Below are positions 14,158 to 28,148 of a DNA stretch of 64,000 nucleotides, one piece after another. The notes beneath the pieces were generated by a model. That model did not search any database. It was not told the DNA's origin and was given only the letters and a program-made list of their open reading frames with translations. Origin of the DNA: Hydractinia symbiolongicarpus (lineage: Eukaryota; Cnidaria; Hydrozoa; Anthoathecata; Hydractiniidae). The stretch is from the NCBI RefSeq assembly GCF_029227915.1, contig NC_079887.1, positions 620,001 to 684,000 on the forward strand, given 5' to 3'. Made by a program: the position numbers and the translations under genes. Position 1 is the first letter of the stretch, and each line of letters begins with the position of its first letter.

Positions 14158-16700
14158 TACCCTGTGAGTAAACTCATTTCCAGAACGATTTTTTAAATTA
14201 TTTTTTCACCACTAAAACGCATAAGACTTGTAGGTTTTAAAAATGTTTTCATTTTTGATGAGACGCTGAATAAAAGAAGTTTTATCGCCGGCAAACGAAA
14301 ACCCGCGATTTCCCGTTATTCCCGGCTTGGCCCGTATAGTCAAAAGTATACAAAGAAAAAACCCAGGAAGTAAACTCATTTCCCGAACGATTTTTTAAAT
14401 TATTTTTTCACCACTAAAACGCATGAGACTTGTAGTTTTCAAAAATGTTTTCATTTTTGATGAGACGCTGAATAAAAGCAGTTTAATCGCCGGCAAACGA
14501 AAACCTGCGATTTCCCTAAATCCCGGACTCGGCCCGTATAGTCAAAAGTATACAAAGAAAGTACCCAGGGAGTAAACTCATTTCCAGAACGATTTTTTAA
14601 ATTATTTTTTCACCACTAAAACGCATAAGACTTGTAGTTTTTAAAAATGTTTTCATTTTTGATTAGACGCTGAATAAAAGAAGTTTAATCGCCGGCAAAC
14701 GAAAACCCGCGATTTCCCGTAAATTCCGGGCTTGGCCCCCATAGTCAAAAGTATACAAAGAAAGTACCCAGGGAGTAAACTCATTTCCCGAACGATTTTT
14801 TAAATTTTTTTTTCACCACTAAAACGCATGAGACTTGTAGTTTTCAAAAATGTTTTCATTTTTGATGAGACGCTTAATGAAAGATGTTTAATCGCCGGAA
14901 AACGAAAACCCGCGATTTCCCGTAAATCCCGGGCTTGGCCCGTATAGTCGAATGTATACAAAGAAAGTACCCTGTGAGTAAACTCATTTCCAGAACGATT
15001 TTTTAAATTATTTTTTCACCACTAAAACGCATAAGACTTGTAGGTTTTAAAAATGTTTTCATTTTTGATGAGACGCTGAATAAAAGAAGTTTAATCGCCG
15101 GCAAACGAAAACCCGCGATTTCCCGTAAATCCCGGCTTGGCCCGTATAGTCAAAAGTATACAAAGAAAGTACCCAGGGAGTAAACTCATTTCCCGAACGA
15201 TTTTTTAAATTATATTTTCACCACTAAAACGCATGAGACTTGTAGTTTTTAAAAATGTTTTCATTTTTGATGAGACGCTGAATAAAAGAAGTTTAATCGC
15301 CGGCAAACGAAAACCCGCGATTTCCCGTAAATCCCGGGCTTGGCACGTATAGTCTAATGTATACAAAGAAAGTACCCTGTGAGTAAACCCATTTCCAGAA
15401 CAATTTTTTAAATTATTTTTTCACCACTAAAGCCCATGAGACTTGTAGTTTTTAAAAATGTTTTCATTTTTGATGAGACGCTGAATAAAAGAAGTTTAAT
15501 CGCCGGCAAACGAAAACCCGCGATTTCCCGTAAATCCCGGCTTGGCCCGTATAGTCAAAAGTATACAAAGAAAGTACCCAGGGAGTAAACTCATTTCCCG
15601 AACGATTTTTTAAATTATTTTTTCACCACTAAAACGCATGAGACTTGTAGTTGTCAAAAATGTTTTCATTTTTGATGAGACGCTTAATGAAAGAGGTTTA
15701 ATGGCCGGCAAACGAAATCCGGCGTTTTCCCGTAAATCCGGGGCTTGGCCCGTATAATCGAATGTAAACAAAGAAAGTACCCTGTGAGTAAACTCATTTC
15801 CAGAACGATTTTTTAAATTATTTTTTCACCACTAAAACGCATAAGACTTGTAGGTTTTAAAAATGTTTTCATTTTTGATGAGACGCTAAATAAAAGAAGT
15901 TTAATCGCCGGCAAACGAAAACCCGCGATTTCCCGTAAATCCCGGCTTGGCCCGTATAGTCAAAAGTATACAAAGAAAGTACCAAGGGAGTAAACTCATT
16001 TCCCGAACGATTTTTTAAATTATATTTTCACCACTAAAACGCATGACACTTGTAGTTTTCAAAAATGTTTTCATTTTTGATGAGACGCTGAATAAAAGAA
16101 GTTTAATCGCCGGCAAACGAAAACCCGCGATTTCCCGTAAATCCCGGGCTTGGCACGTATAGTCGAATGTATACAAAGAAAGTACCCTGTGAGTAAACCC
16201 ATTTCCAGAACGATTTTGTAAATTATTTTTTCACCACTAAGGCCCATGAGACTTGTAGTTTTTAAAATTGTTTTCATTTTTGATGAGACGCTAAATAAAA
16301 GAATTTAATCGCCGGCAAACGAAAACCCGCGATTTCCCGTAAATCCCGGCTTGGCCCGTATAGTCAAAAGTATACAAAGAAAGTACCCAGGGAGTAAACT
16401 CATTTCCCGAACGATTTTTTAAATTATTTTTTCACCACTAAAACGCATGAGACTTGTAGTTGTCAAAAATGTTTTCATTTTTGATGAGACGCTTAATGAA
16501 AGAGGTTTAATCGCCGGCAAACGAAAACCCGCGATTTCCCGTAAATCCCGGCTTGGCCCGTATAGTCAAAAGTATACAAAGAAAGTACCCAGGGAGTAAA
16601 CTCATTTCCCGAACGATTTTTTAAATTATTTTTTCACCACTAAAACGCATGAGACTTGTAGTTGTCAAAAATGTTTTCATTTTTGATGAGACGCTTAATG
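14158..16700 (+). repeat. 14-17-monomer higher-order family, member near 14.2 kb
   Basis: Shares an ordered marker series with blocks near 7.9, 17.6, 20.4 and 23.9 kb: a GTTATTCCCGG unit (14,315; absent at 7.9 kb), GAAAAAACCCAGGAAG (14,358), GGCCCCCATAG (14,738) and TATAATCGAATGTAAAC (15,758). The last two markers are 1,020 bp (five monomers) apart, as in the 7.9-kb member (8,461 and 9,481). The right limit is approximate. Confidence 0.75.
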
Positions 16701-17597
16701 AAAGAGGTTTAAACGCTGGCAAACGAAATCCGGCGTTTTCCCGTAAATCCGGGGCTTGGCCCGTATAGTCGAATGTATACAAAGAAAGTACCCAGGGAGT
16801 AAACTCATTTCCCGAACGATTTTTTAAATTTTTTTTTTACCACTAAAACGCATATGAATTGTAGTTTTCAAAAATGTTTTCATTTTTGATGAGACGCTTA
16901 ATGAAAGAGGTTTAATCGCCGGAAAACGAAAACCCGCGATTTCCCGTAAATCCCGGGCTTGGCCCGTATAGTCGAATGTATACAAGAAAGTACCCTGTGA
17001 GTAAACTCATTTCCAGAACGATTTTTTAAATTATTTTTTCACCACTAAAACGCATAAGACTTGTAGGTTTTAAAAATGTTTTCATTTTTGATGAGACGCT
17101 GAATAAAAGAAGTTTAATCGCCGGCAAACGAAAACCCGCGATTTCCCGTAAATCCCGGCTTGGCCCGTATAGTCAAAAGTATACAAAGAAAGTACCCAGG
17201 GAGTAAACTCATTTCCCGAACGATTTTTTATATTATTTTTTCACCACTAAAACGCATGAGACTTGTAGTTTTCAAAAATGTTTTCATTTTTGATGAGACG
17301 CTGAATAAAAGAAGTTTAATCGCCGGAAAACGAAAACCCGCGATTTCCCGTAAATCCCGGGCTTGGCACGTATAGTCGAATGTATACAAAGAAAGTACCC
17401 AGGGAGTAAACTCATTTCCCGAACGATTTTTTAAATTTTTTTTTCACCACTAAAACGCATGAGACTTGTAGTTTTCAAAATTTTTTTCATTTTTGATGAG
17501 ACGCTGAATAGAAGAAGTTTAATCGCCGGCAAACGAAAACCCGCGATTTCCCGTAAATCCCGGCTTGGCCGGTATAGTCAAAAGTATACAAAGGAAG

Positions 17598-19640
17598 TAC
17601 CCTGTGAGTAAACTCATTTCCAGAACGATTTTTTAAATTATTTTTTTACCACTAAAACGCATAAGACTTGTAGGTTTTAAAAATGTTTTCATTTTTGATG
17701 AGACGCTGAATAAAAGAAGTTTAATCGCCGGCAAACGAAAACCAGCGATTTCCCGTTATTCCCGGCTTTGCCCGTATAGTCAAAAGTATACAAAGAAAAA
17801 ACCCAGGAAGTAAACTCATTTCCCGAACGATTTTTTAAATTATTTTTTCACCACTAAAACGCATGAGACTTGTAGTGTTCAAAAATGTTTTCATTTTTGA
17901 TGAGACGCTGAATAAAAGCAGTTTAATCGCCGGCAAACGAAAACCTGCGATTTCCCTAAATCCCAGACTCGGCCCGTATAGTCAAAAGTATACAAAGAAA
18001 GTACCCAGGGAGTAAACTCATTTCCAGAACGATTTTTTAAATTATTTTTTCACCACTAAAACGCATAAGACTTGTAGTTTTTAAAAATGTTTTCATTTTT
18101 GATTAGACGCTGAATAAAAGAAGTTTAATCGCCGGCAAACGAAAACCCGCGATTTCCCGTAAATTCCGGGCTTGGCCCCCATAGTCAAAAGTATACAAAG
18201 AAAGTACCCAGGGAGTAAACTCATTTCCAGAACGATTTTTTAAATTATTTTTTCACCACTAAAGCCCATGAGACTTGTAGTTTTTAAAAATGTTTTCATT
18301 TTTGATGAGACGCTGAATAAAAGAAGTTTAATCGCCGGCAAACGAAAACCCGCGATTTCCCGTAAATCCCGGGCTTGGCACGTATAGTCGAATGTATACA
18401 AAGAAAGTACCCTGTGAGTAAACCCATTTCCAGAACGATTTTTTAAATTATTTTTTCACCACTAAAGCCCATGAGACTTGTAGTTTTTAAAAATGTTTTC
18501 ATTTTTGATGAGACGCTGAATAAAAGAAGTTTAATCGCCGGCAAACGAAAAACCGCGATTTCCCGTAAATCCCGGCTTGGCCCGTATAGTCAAAAGTATA
18601 CAAAGAAAGTACCCAGGGAGTAAACTCATTTCCCGAACGATTTTTTAAATTATTTTTTCACCACTAAAACGCATGAGACTTGTAGTTGTCAAAAATGTTT
18701 TCATTTTTGATGAGACGCTTAATGAAAGAGGTTTAATCGCCGGCAAACGAAATCCGGCGTTTTCCCGTAAATCCGGGGCTTGGCCCGTATAATCGAATGT
18801 AAACAAAGAAAGTACCCTGTGAGTAAACTCATTTCCAGAACGATTTTTTAAATTATTTTTTCACCACTAAAACGCATAAGACTTGTAGGTTTAAAAATTT
18901 TTTCATTTTTGATGAGACGCTAAATAAAAGAAGTTTAATCGCCGGCAAACGAAAACCCGCGATTTCCCGTAAATCCCGGCTTGGCCCGTATAGTCAAAAG
19001 TATACAAAGAAAGTACCCAGGGAGTAAACTCATTTCCCGAACGATTTTTTAAATTATATTTTCACCACTAAAACGCATGAGACTTGTAGTTTTCAAAAAT
19101 GTTTTCATTTTCGATGAGACGCTGAATAAAAGAAGTTTAATCGCCGGCAAACGAAAACCCGCGATTTCCCGTAAATCCCGGCTTGGCCCGTATAGTCAAA
19201 AGTATACAAAGAAAGTACCCAGGGAGTAAACTCATTTCCCGAACGATTTTTTATATTATTTTTTCACCACTAAAACGCATGAGACTTGTAGTTTTCAAAA
19301 ATGTTTTCATTTTTGATGAGACGCTGAATAAAAGAAGTTTAATCGCCGGAAAACGAAAAGCCGCGATTTCCCGTAAATCCCGGCTTGGCCCGTATAGTCA
19401 AAAGTATACAAAGAAAGTACCCAGGGAGTAAACTCATTTCCCGAACGATTTTTTATATTATTTTTTCACCACTAAAACGCATGAGACTTGTAGTTTTCAA
19501 AAATGTTTTCATTTTTGATGAGACGCTGAATAAAAGAAGTTTAATCGCCGGAAAACGAAAACCCGCGATTTCCCGTAAATCCCGGGCTTGGCACATATAG
19601 TCGAATGTATACAAAGAAAGTACCCAGGGAGTAAACTCAT
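17598..19640 (+). repeat. Same higher-order family, shortened member near 17.6 kb
   Basis: The first three monomers (17,598-18,225) match 14,158-14,785 at an offset of 3,440 bp. The copy then jumps: the CCCATAG marker (18,178) and the TCGAATGTAA marker (18,793) are only three monomers apart against five in the 14.2-kb member, so two monomers were lost by in-register exchange. Near 19,183-19,600 a monomer with TTTTTATATTATTT is tandemly duplicated at a 202-bp offset. Confidence 0.75.
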
Positions 19641-19937
19641 TTCCCGAACGATTTATTAAATTTTTTTTTCACCACTAAAACGCATGAGACTTGTAGTTTT
19701 CAAAAATGTTTTCATTTTTGATGAGACGCTGAATAGAAGAAGTTTAATCGCCGGCAAACGAAAACCCGCGATTTCCCGTAAATCCCGGCTTGGCCGGTAT
19801 AGTCAAAAGTATACAAAGGAAGTACCCAGGGAGTAAACTCATTTCCCGAAGGATTTTTAAATTATTTTTTCACCATTAAAACGCATGAGACTTGTAGTTT
19901 TTAAAAATGTTTTCATTTTTGATGAGACGCTGAATAA

Positions 19938-22900
19938 AAGAAGTTTAATCGCCGGCAAACGAAAACCCGCGATTTCCCGTAAATCCCGGCTTGGCCCGTA
20001 TAGTCAAAAGTATACAAAGAAAGTTCCCAGGGAGTAAACTCATTTCCCGAACGATTTTTTAAATTATTTTTTCACCACTAAAACGCATGAGACTTGTAGT
20101 TGTCAAAAATGTTTTCATTTTTGATGAGACGCTTAATGAAAGAGGTTTAATCGCCGGCAAACGAAATCCCGCGTTTTCCGGTAAATCTGGGGCTTGGCCC
20201 GTATAGTCGAATGTATACAAAGAAAGTACCCAGGGAGTAAACTCATTTCCCAAACGATTTTTTAAATTATTTTTTCACCACTAAAACGCATGAGACTTGT
20301 AGTTGTCAAAAATGTTTTCATTTTTGATGAGACGCTTAATGAAAGAGGTTTAATCGCCGGAAAACGAAAACCCGCGATTTCCCGTAAATCCCGGGCTTGG
20401 CCCGTATAGTCGAATGTATACAAAGAAAGTACCCTGTGAGTAAACTCATTTCCAGAACGATTTTTTAAATTATTTTTTTACCACTAAAACGCATAAGACT
20501 TGTAGGTTTTAAAAATGTTTTCATTTTTGATGAGACGCTGAATAAAAGAAGTTTAATCGCCGGCAAACGAAAACCCGCGATTTCCCGTTATTCCCGGCTT
20601 GGCCCGTATAGTCAAAAGTATACAAAGAAAAAACCCAGGAAGTAAACTCATTTCCCGAACGATTTTTTAAATTATTTTTTCACCACTAAAACGCATGAGA
20701 CTTGTAGTTTTCAAAAATGTTTTCATTTTTGATGAGACGCTGAATAAAAGCAGTTTAATCGCCGGCAAACGAAAACCTGCGATTTCCCTAAATCCCGGAC
20801 TCGGCCCGTATAGTCAAAAGTATACAAAGAAAGTACCCAGGGAGTAAACTCATTTCCAGAACGATTTTTTAAATTATTTTTTCACCACTAAAACGCATAA
20901 GACTTGTAGTTTTTAAAAATGTTTTCATTTTTGATTAGACGCTGAATAAAAGAAGTTTAATCGCCGGCAAACGAAAACCCGCGATTTCCCGTAAATTCCG
21001 GGCTTGGCCCCCATAGTCAAAAGTATACAAAGAAAGTACCCAGGGAGTAAACTCATTTCCCGAACGATTTTTTAAATTTTTTTTTCACCACTAAAACGCA
21101 TGAGACTTGTAGTTTTCAAAAATGTTTTCATTTTTGATGAGACGCTTAATGAAAGATGTTTAATCGCCGGAAAACGAAAACCCGCGATTTCCCGTAAATC
21201 CCGGGCTTGGCCCGTATAGTCGAATGTATACAAAGAAAGTACCCTGTGAGTAAACTCATTTCCAGAACGATTTTTTAAATTATTTTTTCACCACTAAAAC
21301 GCATAAGACTTGTAGGTTTTAAAAATGTTTTCATTTTTGATGAGACGCTGAATAAAAGAAGTTTAATCGCCGGCAAACGAAAACCCGCGATTTCCCGTAA
21401 ATCCCGGGCTTGGCACGTATAGTCGAATGTATACAAAGAAAGTACCCAGGGAGTAAACCCATTTCCAGAACGATTTTTTAAATTATTTTTTCACCACTAA
21501 AGCCCATGAGACTTGTAGTTTTTAAAAATGTTTTCATTTTTGATGAGACGCTGAATAAAAGAAGTTTAATCGCCGGCAAACGAAAACCCGCGATTTCCCG
21601 TAAATCCCGGCTTGGCCCGTATAGTCAAAAGTATACAAAGAAAGTACCCAGGGAGTAAACTCATTTCCCGAACGATTTTTTAAATTATTTTTTCACCACT
21701 AAAACGCATGAGACTTGTAGTTGTCAAAAATGTTTTCATTTTTGATGAGACGCTTAATGAAAGAGGTTTAATCGCCGGCAAACGAAATCCGGCGTTTTCC
21801 CGTAAATCCGGGGCTTGGCCGGTATAATCGAATGTAAACAAAGAAAGTACCCTGTGAGTAAACTCATTTCCAGAACGATTTTTTAAATTATTTTTTCACC
21901 ACTAAAACGCATAAGACTTGTAGGTTTTAAAAATGTTTTCATTTTTGATGAGACGCTAAATAAAAGAAGTTTAATCGCCGGCAAACAAAAACCTGCGATT
22001 TCCCGTAAATCCCGGCTTGGCCCGTATAGTCAAAAGTATACAAAGAAAGTACCCAGGGAGTAAACTCATTTCCCGAACGATTTTTTAAATTATATTTTCA
22101 CCACTAAAACGCATGAGACTTGTAGTTTTCAAAAATGTTTTCATTTTTGATGAGACGCTGAATAAAAGAAGTTTAATCGCCGGCAAACGAAAACCCGCGA
22201 TTTCCCGTAAATCCCGGGCTTGGCACGTATAGTCGAATGTATACAAAGAAAGTACCCTGTGAGTAAACCCATTTCCAGAACGATTTTGTAAATTATTTTT
22301 TCACCACTAAGGCCCATGAGACTTGTAGTTTTTAAAAATGTTTTCATTTTTGATGAGAAGCTAAATAAAAGAATTTAATCGCCGGCAAACGAAAACCCGC
22401 GATTTCCCGTAAATCCCGGCTTGGCCCGTATAGTCAAAAGTATACAAAGAAAGTACCCAGGGAGTAAACTCATTTCCCGAACGATTTTTTAAATTATTTT
22501 TTCACCACTAAAACGCATGAGACTTGTAGTTGTCAAAAATGTTTTCATTTTTGATGAGACGCTTAATGAAAGAGGTTTAATCGCCGGCAAACGAAAACCC
22601 GCGATTTCCCGTAAATCCCGGCTTGGCCCGTATAGTCAAAAGTATACAAAGAAAGTACCCAGGGAGTAAACTCATTTCCCGAACGATTTTTTAAATTATT
22701 TTTTCACCACTAAAACGCATAAGACTTGTAGTTTTCAAAAATGTTTTCATTTTTGATGAGACGCTTAATGAAAGAGGTTTAATCGCCGGCAAACGAAATC
22801 CGGCGTTTTCCCGTAAATCCGGGGCTTGGCCCGTATAGTCGAATGTATACAAAGAAAGTACCCAGGGAGTAAACTCATTTCCCGAACGATTTTTTAAATT

Positions 22901-23296
22901 TTTTTTCACCACTAAAACGCATATGACTTGTAGTTTTCAAAAATGTTTTCATTTTTGATGAGACGCTTAATGAAAGAGGTTTAATCGCCGGAAAACAAAA
23001 ACCCGCGATTTCCCGTAAATCCCGGGCTTGGCCCGTATAGTCGAATGTATACAAAGAAAGTACCCTGTGAGTAAACTCATTTCCAGAACGATTTTTTAAA
23101 TTATTTTTTCACCACTAAAACGCATAAGACTTGTAGGTTTTAAAAATGTTTTCATTTTTGATGAGACGCTGAATAAAAGAAGTTTAATCGCCGGCAAACG
23201 AAAACCCGCGATTTCCCGTAAATCCCGGCTTGGCCCGTATAGTCAAAAGTATACAAAGAAAGTACCCAGGGAGTAAACTCATTTCCCGAACGATTT
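19938..23296 (+). repeat. 3.4-kb higher-order duplication, copy 1 (17 monomers)
   Basis: Matches 23,379-26,737 at a constant offset of 3,441 bp over about 3.36 kb. I saw about five single-base differences, so identity is near or above 99%. Shared rare markers include AAAGTTCCCAGGG (about 20,020 and 23,462), GTTATTCCCGG (20,587 and 24,028), CCCATAG (21,010 and 24,451), TCGAATGTAA (21,828 and 25,269) and a GATGAGAAGC unit. The match starts after GAATAAAAG here faces GAATAGAAG there. Confidence 0.88.
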
Positions 23297-23378
23297 ATTA
23301 AATTTTTTTTTCACCACTAAAACGCATGAGACTTGTAGTTTTCAAAAATGTTTTCATTTTTGATGAGACGCTGAATAG

Positions 23379-26300
23379 AAGAAGTTTAATCGCCGGCAAA
23401 CGAAAACCCGCGATTTCCCGTAAATCCCGGCTTGGCCCGTATAGTCAAAAGTATACAAAGAAAGTTCCCAGGGAGTAAACTCATTTCCCGAACGATTTTT
23501 TAAATTATTTTTTCACCACTAAAACGCATGAGACTTGTAGTTGTCAAAAATGTTTTCATTTTTGATGAGACGCTTAATGAAAGAGGTTTAATCGCCGGCA
23601 AACGAAATCCCGCGTTTTCCGGTAAATCTGGGGCTTGGCCCGTATAGTCGAATGTATACAAAGAAAGTACCCAGGGAGTAAACTCATTTCCCAAACGATT
23701 TTTTAAATTATTTTTTCACCACTAAAACGCATGAGATTTGTAGTTGTCAAAAATGTTTTCATTTTTGATGAGACGCTTAATGAAAGAGGTTTAATCGCCG
23801 GAAAACGAAAACCCGCGATTTCCCGTAAATCCCGGGCTTGGCCCGTATAGTCGAATGTATACAAAGAAAGTACCCTGTGAGTAAACTCATTTCCAGAACG
23901 ATTTTTTAAATTATTTTTTTACCACTAAAACGCATAAGACTTGTAGGTTTTAAAAATGTTTTCATTTTTGATGAGACGCTGAATAAAAGAAGTTTAATCG
24001 CCGGCAAACGAAAACCCGCGATTTCCCGTTATTCCCGGCTTGGCCCGTATAGTCAAAAGTATACAAAGAAAAAACCCAGGAAGTAAACTCATTTCCCGAA
24101 CGATTTTTTAAATTATTTTTTCACCACTAAAACGCATGAGACTTGTAGTTTTCAAAAATGTTTTCATTTTTGATGAGACGCTGAATAAAAGCAGTTTAAT
24201 CGCCGGCAAACGAAAACCTGCGATTTCCCTAAATCCCGGACTCGGCCCGTATAGTCAAAAGTATACAAAGAAAGTACCCAGGGAGTAAACTCATTTCCAG
24301 AACGATTTTTTAAATTATTTTTTCACCACTAAAACGCATAAGACTTGTAGTTTTTAAAAATGTTTTCATTTTTGATTAGACGCTGAATAAAAGAAGTTTA
24401 ATCGCCGGCAAACGAAAACCCGCGATTTCCCGTAAATTCCGGGCTTGGCCCCCATAGTCAAAAGTATACAAAGAAAGTACCCAGGGAGTAAACTGATTTC
24501 CCGAACGATTTTTTAAATTTTTTTTTCACCACTAAAACGCATGAGACTTGTAGTTTTCAAAAATGTTTTCATTTTTGATGAGACGCGTAATGAAAGATGT
24601 TTAATCGCCGGAAAACGAAAACCCGCGATTTCCCGTAAATCCCGGGCTTGGCCCGTATAGTCGAATGTATACAAAGAAAGTACCCTGTGAGTAAACTCAT
24701 TTCCAGAACGATTTTTTAAATTATTTTTTCACCACTAAAACGCATAAGACTTGTAGGTTTTAAAAATGTTTTCATTTTTGATGAGACGCTGAATAAAAGA
24801 AGTTTAATCGCCGGCAAACGAAAACCCGCGATTTCCCGTAAATCCCGGGCTTGGCACGTATAGTCGAATGTATACAAAGAAAGTACCCAGGGAGTAAACC
24901 CATTTCCAGAACGATTTTTTAAATTATTTTTTCACCACTAAAGCCCATGAGACTTGTAGTTTTTAAAAATGTTTTCATTTTTGATGAGACGCTGAATAAA
25001 AGAAGTTTAATCGCCGGCAAACGAAAACCCGCGATTTCCCGTAAATCCCGGCTTGGCCCGTATAGTCAAAAGTATACAAAGAAAGTACCCAGGGAGTAAA
25101 CTCATTTCCCGAACGATTTTTTAAATTATTTTTTCACCACTAAAACGCATGAGACTTGTAGTTGTCAAAAATGTTTTCATTTTTGATGAGACGCTTAATG
25201 AAAGAGGTTTAATCGCCGGCAAACGAAATCCGGCGTTTTCCCGTAAATCCGGGGCTTGGCCCGTATAATCGAATGTAAACAAAGAAAGTACCCTGTGAGT
25301 AAACTCATTTCCAGAACGATTTTTTAAATTATTTTTTCACCACTAAAACGCATAAGACTTGTAGGTTTTAAAAATGTTTTCATTTTTGATGAGACGCTAA
25401 ATAAAAGAAGTTTAATCGCCGGCAAACAAAAACCTGCGATTTCCCGTAAATCCCGGCTTGGCCCGTATAGTCAAAAGTATACAAAGAAAGTACCCAGGGA
25501 GTAAACTCATTTCCCGAACGATTTTTTAAATTATATTTTCACCACTAAAACGCATGAGACTTGTAGTTTTCAAAAATGTTTTCATTTTTGATGAGACGCT
25601 GAATAAAAGAAGTTTAATCGCCGGCAAACGAAAACCCGCGATTTCCCGTAAATCCCGGGCTTGGCACGTATAGTCGAATGTATACAAAGAAAGTACCCTG
25701 TGAGTAAACCCATTTCCAGAACGATTTTGTAAATTATTTTTTCACCACTAAGGCCCATGAGACTTGTAGTTTTTAAAAATGTTTTCATTTTTGATGAGAA
25801 GCTAAATAAAAGAATTTAATCGCCGGCAAACGAAAACCCGCGATTTCCCGTAAATCCCGGCTTGGCCCGTATAGTCAAAAGTATACAAAGAAAGTACCCA
25901 GGGAGTAAACTCATTTCCCGAACGATTTTTTAAATTATTTTTTCACCACTAAAACGCATGAGACTTGTAGTTGTCAAAAATGTTTTCATTTTTGATGAGA
26001 CGCTTAATGAAAGAGGTTTAATCGCCGGCAAACGAAAACCCGCGATTTCCCGTAAATCCCGGCTTGGCCCGTATAGTCAAAAGTATACAAAGAAAGTACC
26101 CAGGGAGTAAACTCATTTCCCGAACGATTTTTTAAATTATTTTTTCACCACTAAAACGCATAAGACTTGTAGTTTTCAAAAATGTTTTCATTTTTGATGA
26201 GACGCTTAATGAAAGAGGTTTAATCGCCGGCAAACGAAATCCGGCGTTTTCCCGTAAATCCGGGGCTTGGCCCGTATAGTCGAATGTATACAAAGAAAGT

Positions 26301-26737
26301 ACCCAGGGAGTAAACTCATTTCCCGAACGATTTTTTAAATTTTTTTTCACCACTAAAACGCATATGACTTGTAGTTTTCAAAAATGTTTTCATTTTTGAT
26401 GAGACGCTTAATGAAAGAGGTTTAATCGCCGGAAAACGAAAACCCGCGATTTCCCGTAAATCCCGGGCTTGGCCCGTATAGTCGAATGTATACAAAGAAA
26501 GTACCCTGTGAGTAAACTCATTTCCAGAACGATTTTTTAAATTATTTTTTCACCACTAAAACGCATAAGACTTGTAGGTTTTAAAAATGTTTTCATTTTT
26601 GATGAGACGCTGAATAAAAGAAGTTTAATCGCCGGCAAACGAAAACCCGCGATTTCCCGTAAATCCCGGCTTGGCCCGTATAGTCAAAAGTATACAAAGA
26701 AAGTACCCAGGGAGTAAACTCATTTCCCGAACGATTT
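23379..26737 (+). repeat. 3.4-kb higher-order duplication, copy 2 (17 monomers)
   Basis: Near-identical to 19,938-23,296. Just before it, 23,281-23,378 matches 19,640-19,738 instead (shared ATTTATTAAATTT and GAATAGAAG), which lies 18 monomers back rather than 17. The duplicated segment was therefore probably 18 monomers. One monomer (about 19,840-20,040 in copy 1) was lost here by an exchange between neighbouring units. Private changes in this copy: AACTGATTTCCCG (24,494), GACGCGTAATG (24,587) and GAGATTTGTAG (23,733). Confidence 0.87.
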
Positions 26738-27319
26738 TTTATATTATTTTTTTACCACTAAAACGCATGAGACTTGTAGTTTTCAAAAATGTTTTCATTT
26801 TTGATGAGACGCTTAATGAAAGAGGTTTAATCGCCGGAAAACGAAAACCCGCGATTTCCCGTAAATCCCGGGCTTGGCCCGTATAGTCGAATGTATACAA
26901 AGAAAGTACCCTGTGAGTAAACTCATTTCCAGAACGATTTTTTAAATTATTTTTTCACCACTAAAACGCATAAGACTTGTAGGTTTTAAAAATGTTTTCA
27001 TTTTTGATGAGACGCTGAATAAAAGAAGTTTAATCGCCGGCAAACGAAAACCCGCGATTTCCCGTAAATCCCGGCTTGGCCCGTATAGTCAAAAGTATAC
27101 AAAGAAAGTACCCAGGGAGTAAACTCATTTCCCGAACGATTTTTTATATTATTTTTTTACCACTAAAACGCATGAGACTTGTAGTTTTAAAAAATGTTTT
27201 CATTTTTGATGAGACGCTGAATAAAAGAAGTTTAATCACCGGAAAACGAAAACCCGCGATTTCCCGTAAATCCCGGGCTTGGCACGTATAGTCGAATGTA
27301 TACAAAGAAAGTACCCAGG
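26510..27319 (+). repeat. Two-monomer (405 bp) tandem duplication
   Basis: A dimer of one GTAGGTTTTAA monomer plus one TTTTTATATTATTTTTTTACC monomer occurs twice in succession, offset 405 bp (open frames at 26,671 and 27,076 reflect this). The second copy differs by GTAGTTTTAAAAAATG and AATCACCGG in place of AATCGCCGG. Boundaries are approximate to within a monomer fraction. Confidence 0.78.
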
Positions 27320-28148
27320 GAGTAAACTCATTTCCCGAACGATTTTTTAAATTTTTTTTTCACCACTAAAACGCATGAGACTTGTAGTTTTCAAAAATGT
27401 TTTCATTTTTGATGAGACGCTGAATAGAAGAAGTTTAATCGCCGGCAAACGAAAACCCGCGATTTCCCGTAAATCCCGGCTTGGCCCGTATAGTCAAAAG
27501 TATACAAAGAAAGTACCCAGGGAGTAAACTCATTTCCCGAACGATTTTTTAAATTATTTTTTGACCACTAAAACGCATGAGACTTGTAGTTGTCAAAAAT
27601 GTTTTCATTTTTGATCAGACGCTTAATGAAAGAGGTTTAATCGCCGGCAAACGAAATCCGGCGTTTTCCCGTAAATCCGGGGCTTGGCCCGTATAGTTGA
27701 ATGTATACAAAGAAAGTACCCAGGGAGTGAACTCATTTCCCGAACGATTTTTCAATTTTTTTTTCACCACTAAAACGCATGAGACTTGTAATTTTCAAAA
27801 ATGTTTTCATTTTTGATGAGACGCTTAATGAAAGAGGTTTAATCGCCGGAAAACGAAAACCCGCGATTTCCCGTAAATCCCGGCTTGGCCCGTATAGTCA
27901 AAAGTATACAAAGAAAGTACCCAGGGAGTAAACTCATTTCCTGAACGATTTTTTAATTATTTTTTTTTACCACTAAAACGCATGAGACTTGTAGTTTTCA
28001 AAAATGTTTTCATTTTTGATGAGACGCTGAATAAAAGAAGTTTAATCGCCGGCAAACGAAAACCCGCGATTTCCCGTAAATCCCGGCTTGGCCGGTATAG
28101 TCAAAAGTATACAAAGGAAGTACCCAGGGAGTAAACTCATTTCCCGAA
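27010..28148 (+). repeat. 13-monomer-offset duplication, copy A
   Basis: Matches about 29,639-30,777 at an offset of 2,629 bp (13 monomers). Shared markers: TTTTTTGACCACT (27,562 and 30,191), TTTTTGATCAGACGC and GTATAGTTGAATG (27,691 and 30,320). The TTGACCACT marker also occurs at 12,991, in a longer related stretch near 12.4-13.97 kb, so at least three dispersed relatives exist. Limits are approximate. Confidence 0.78.
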
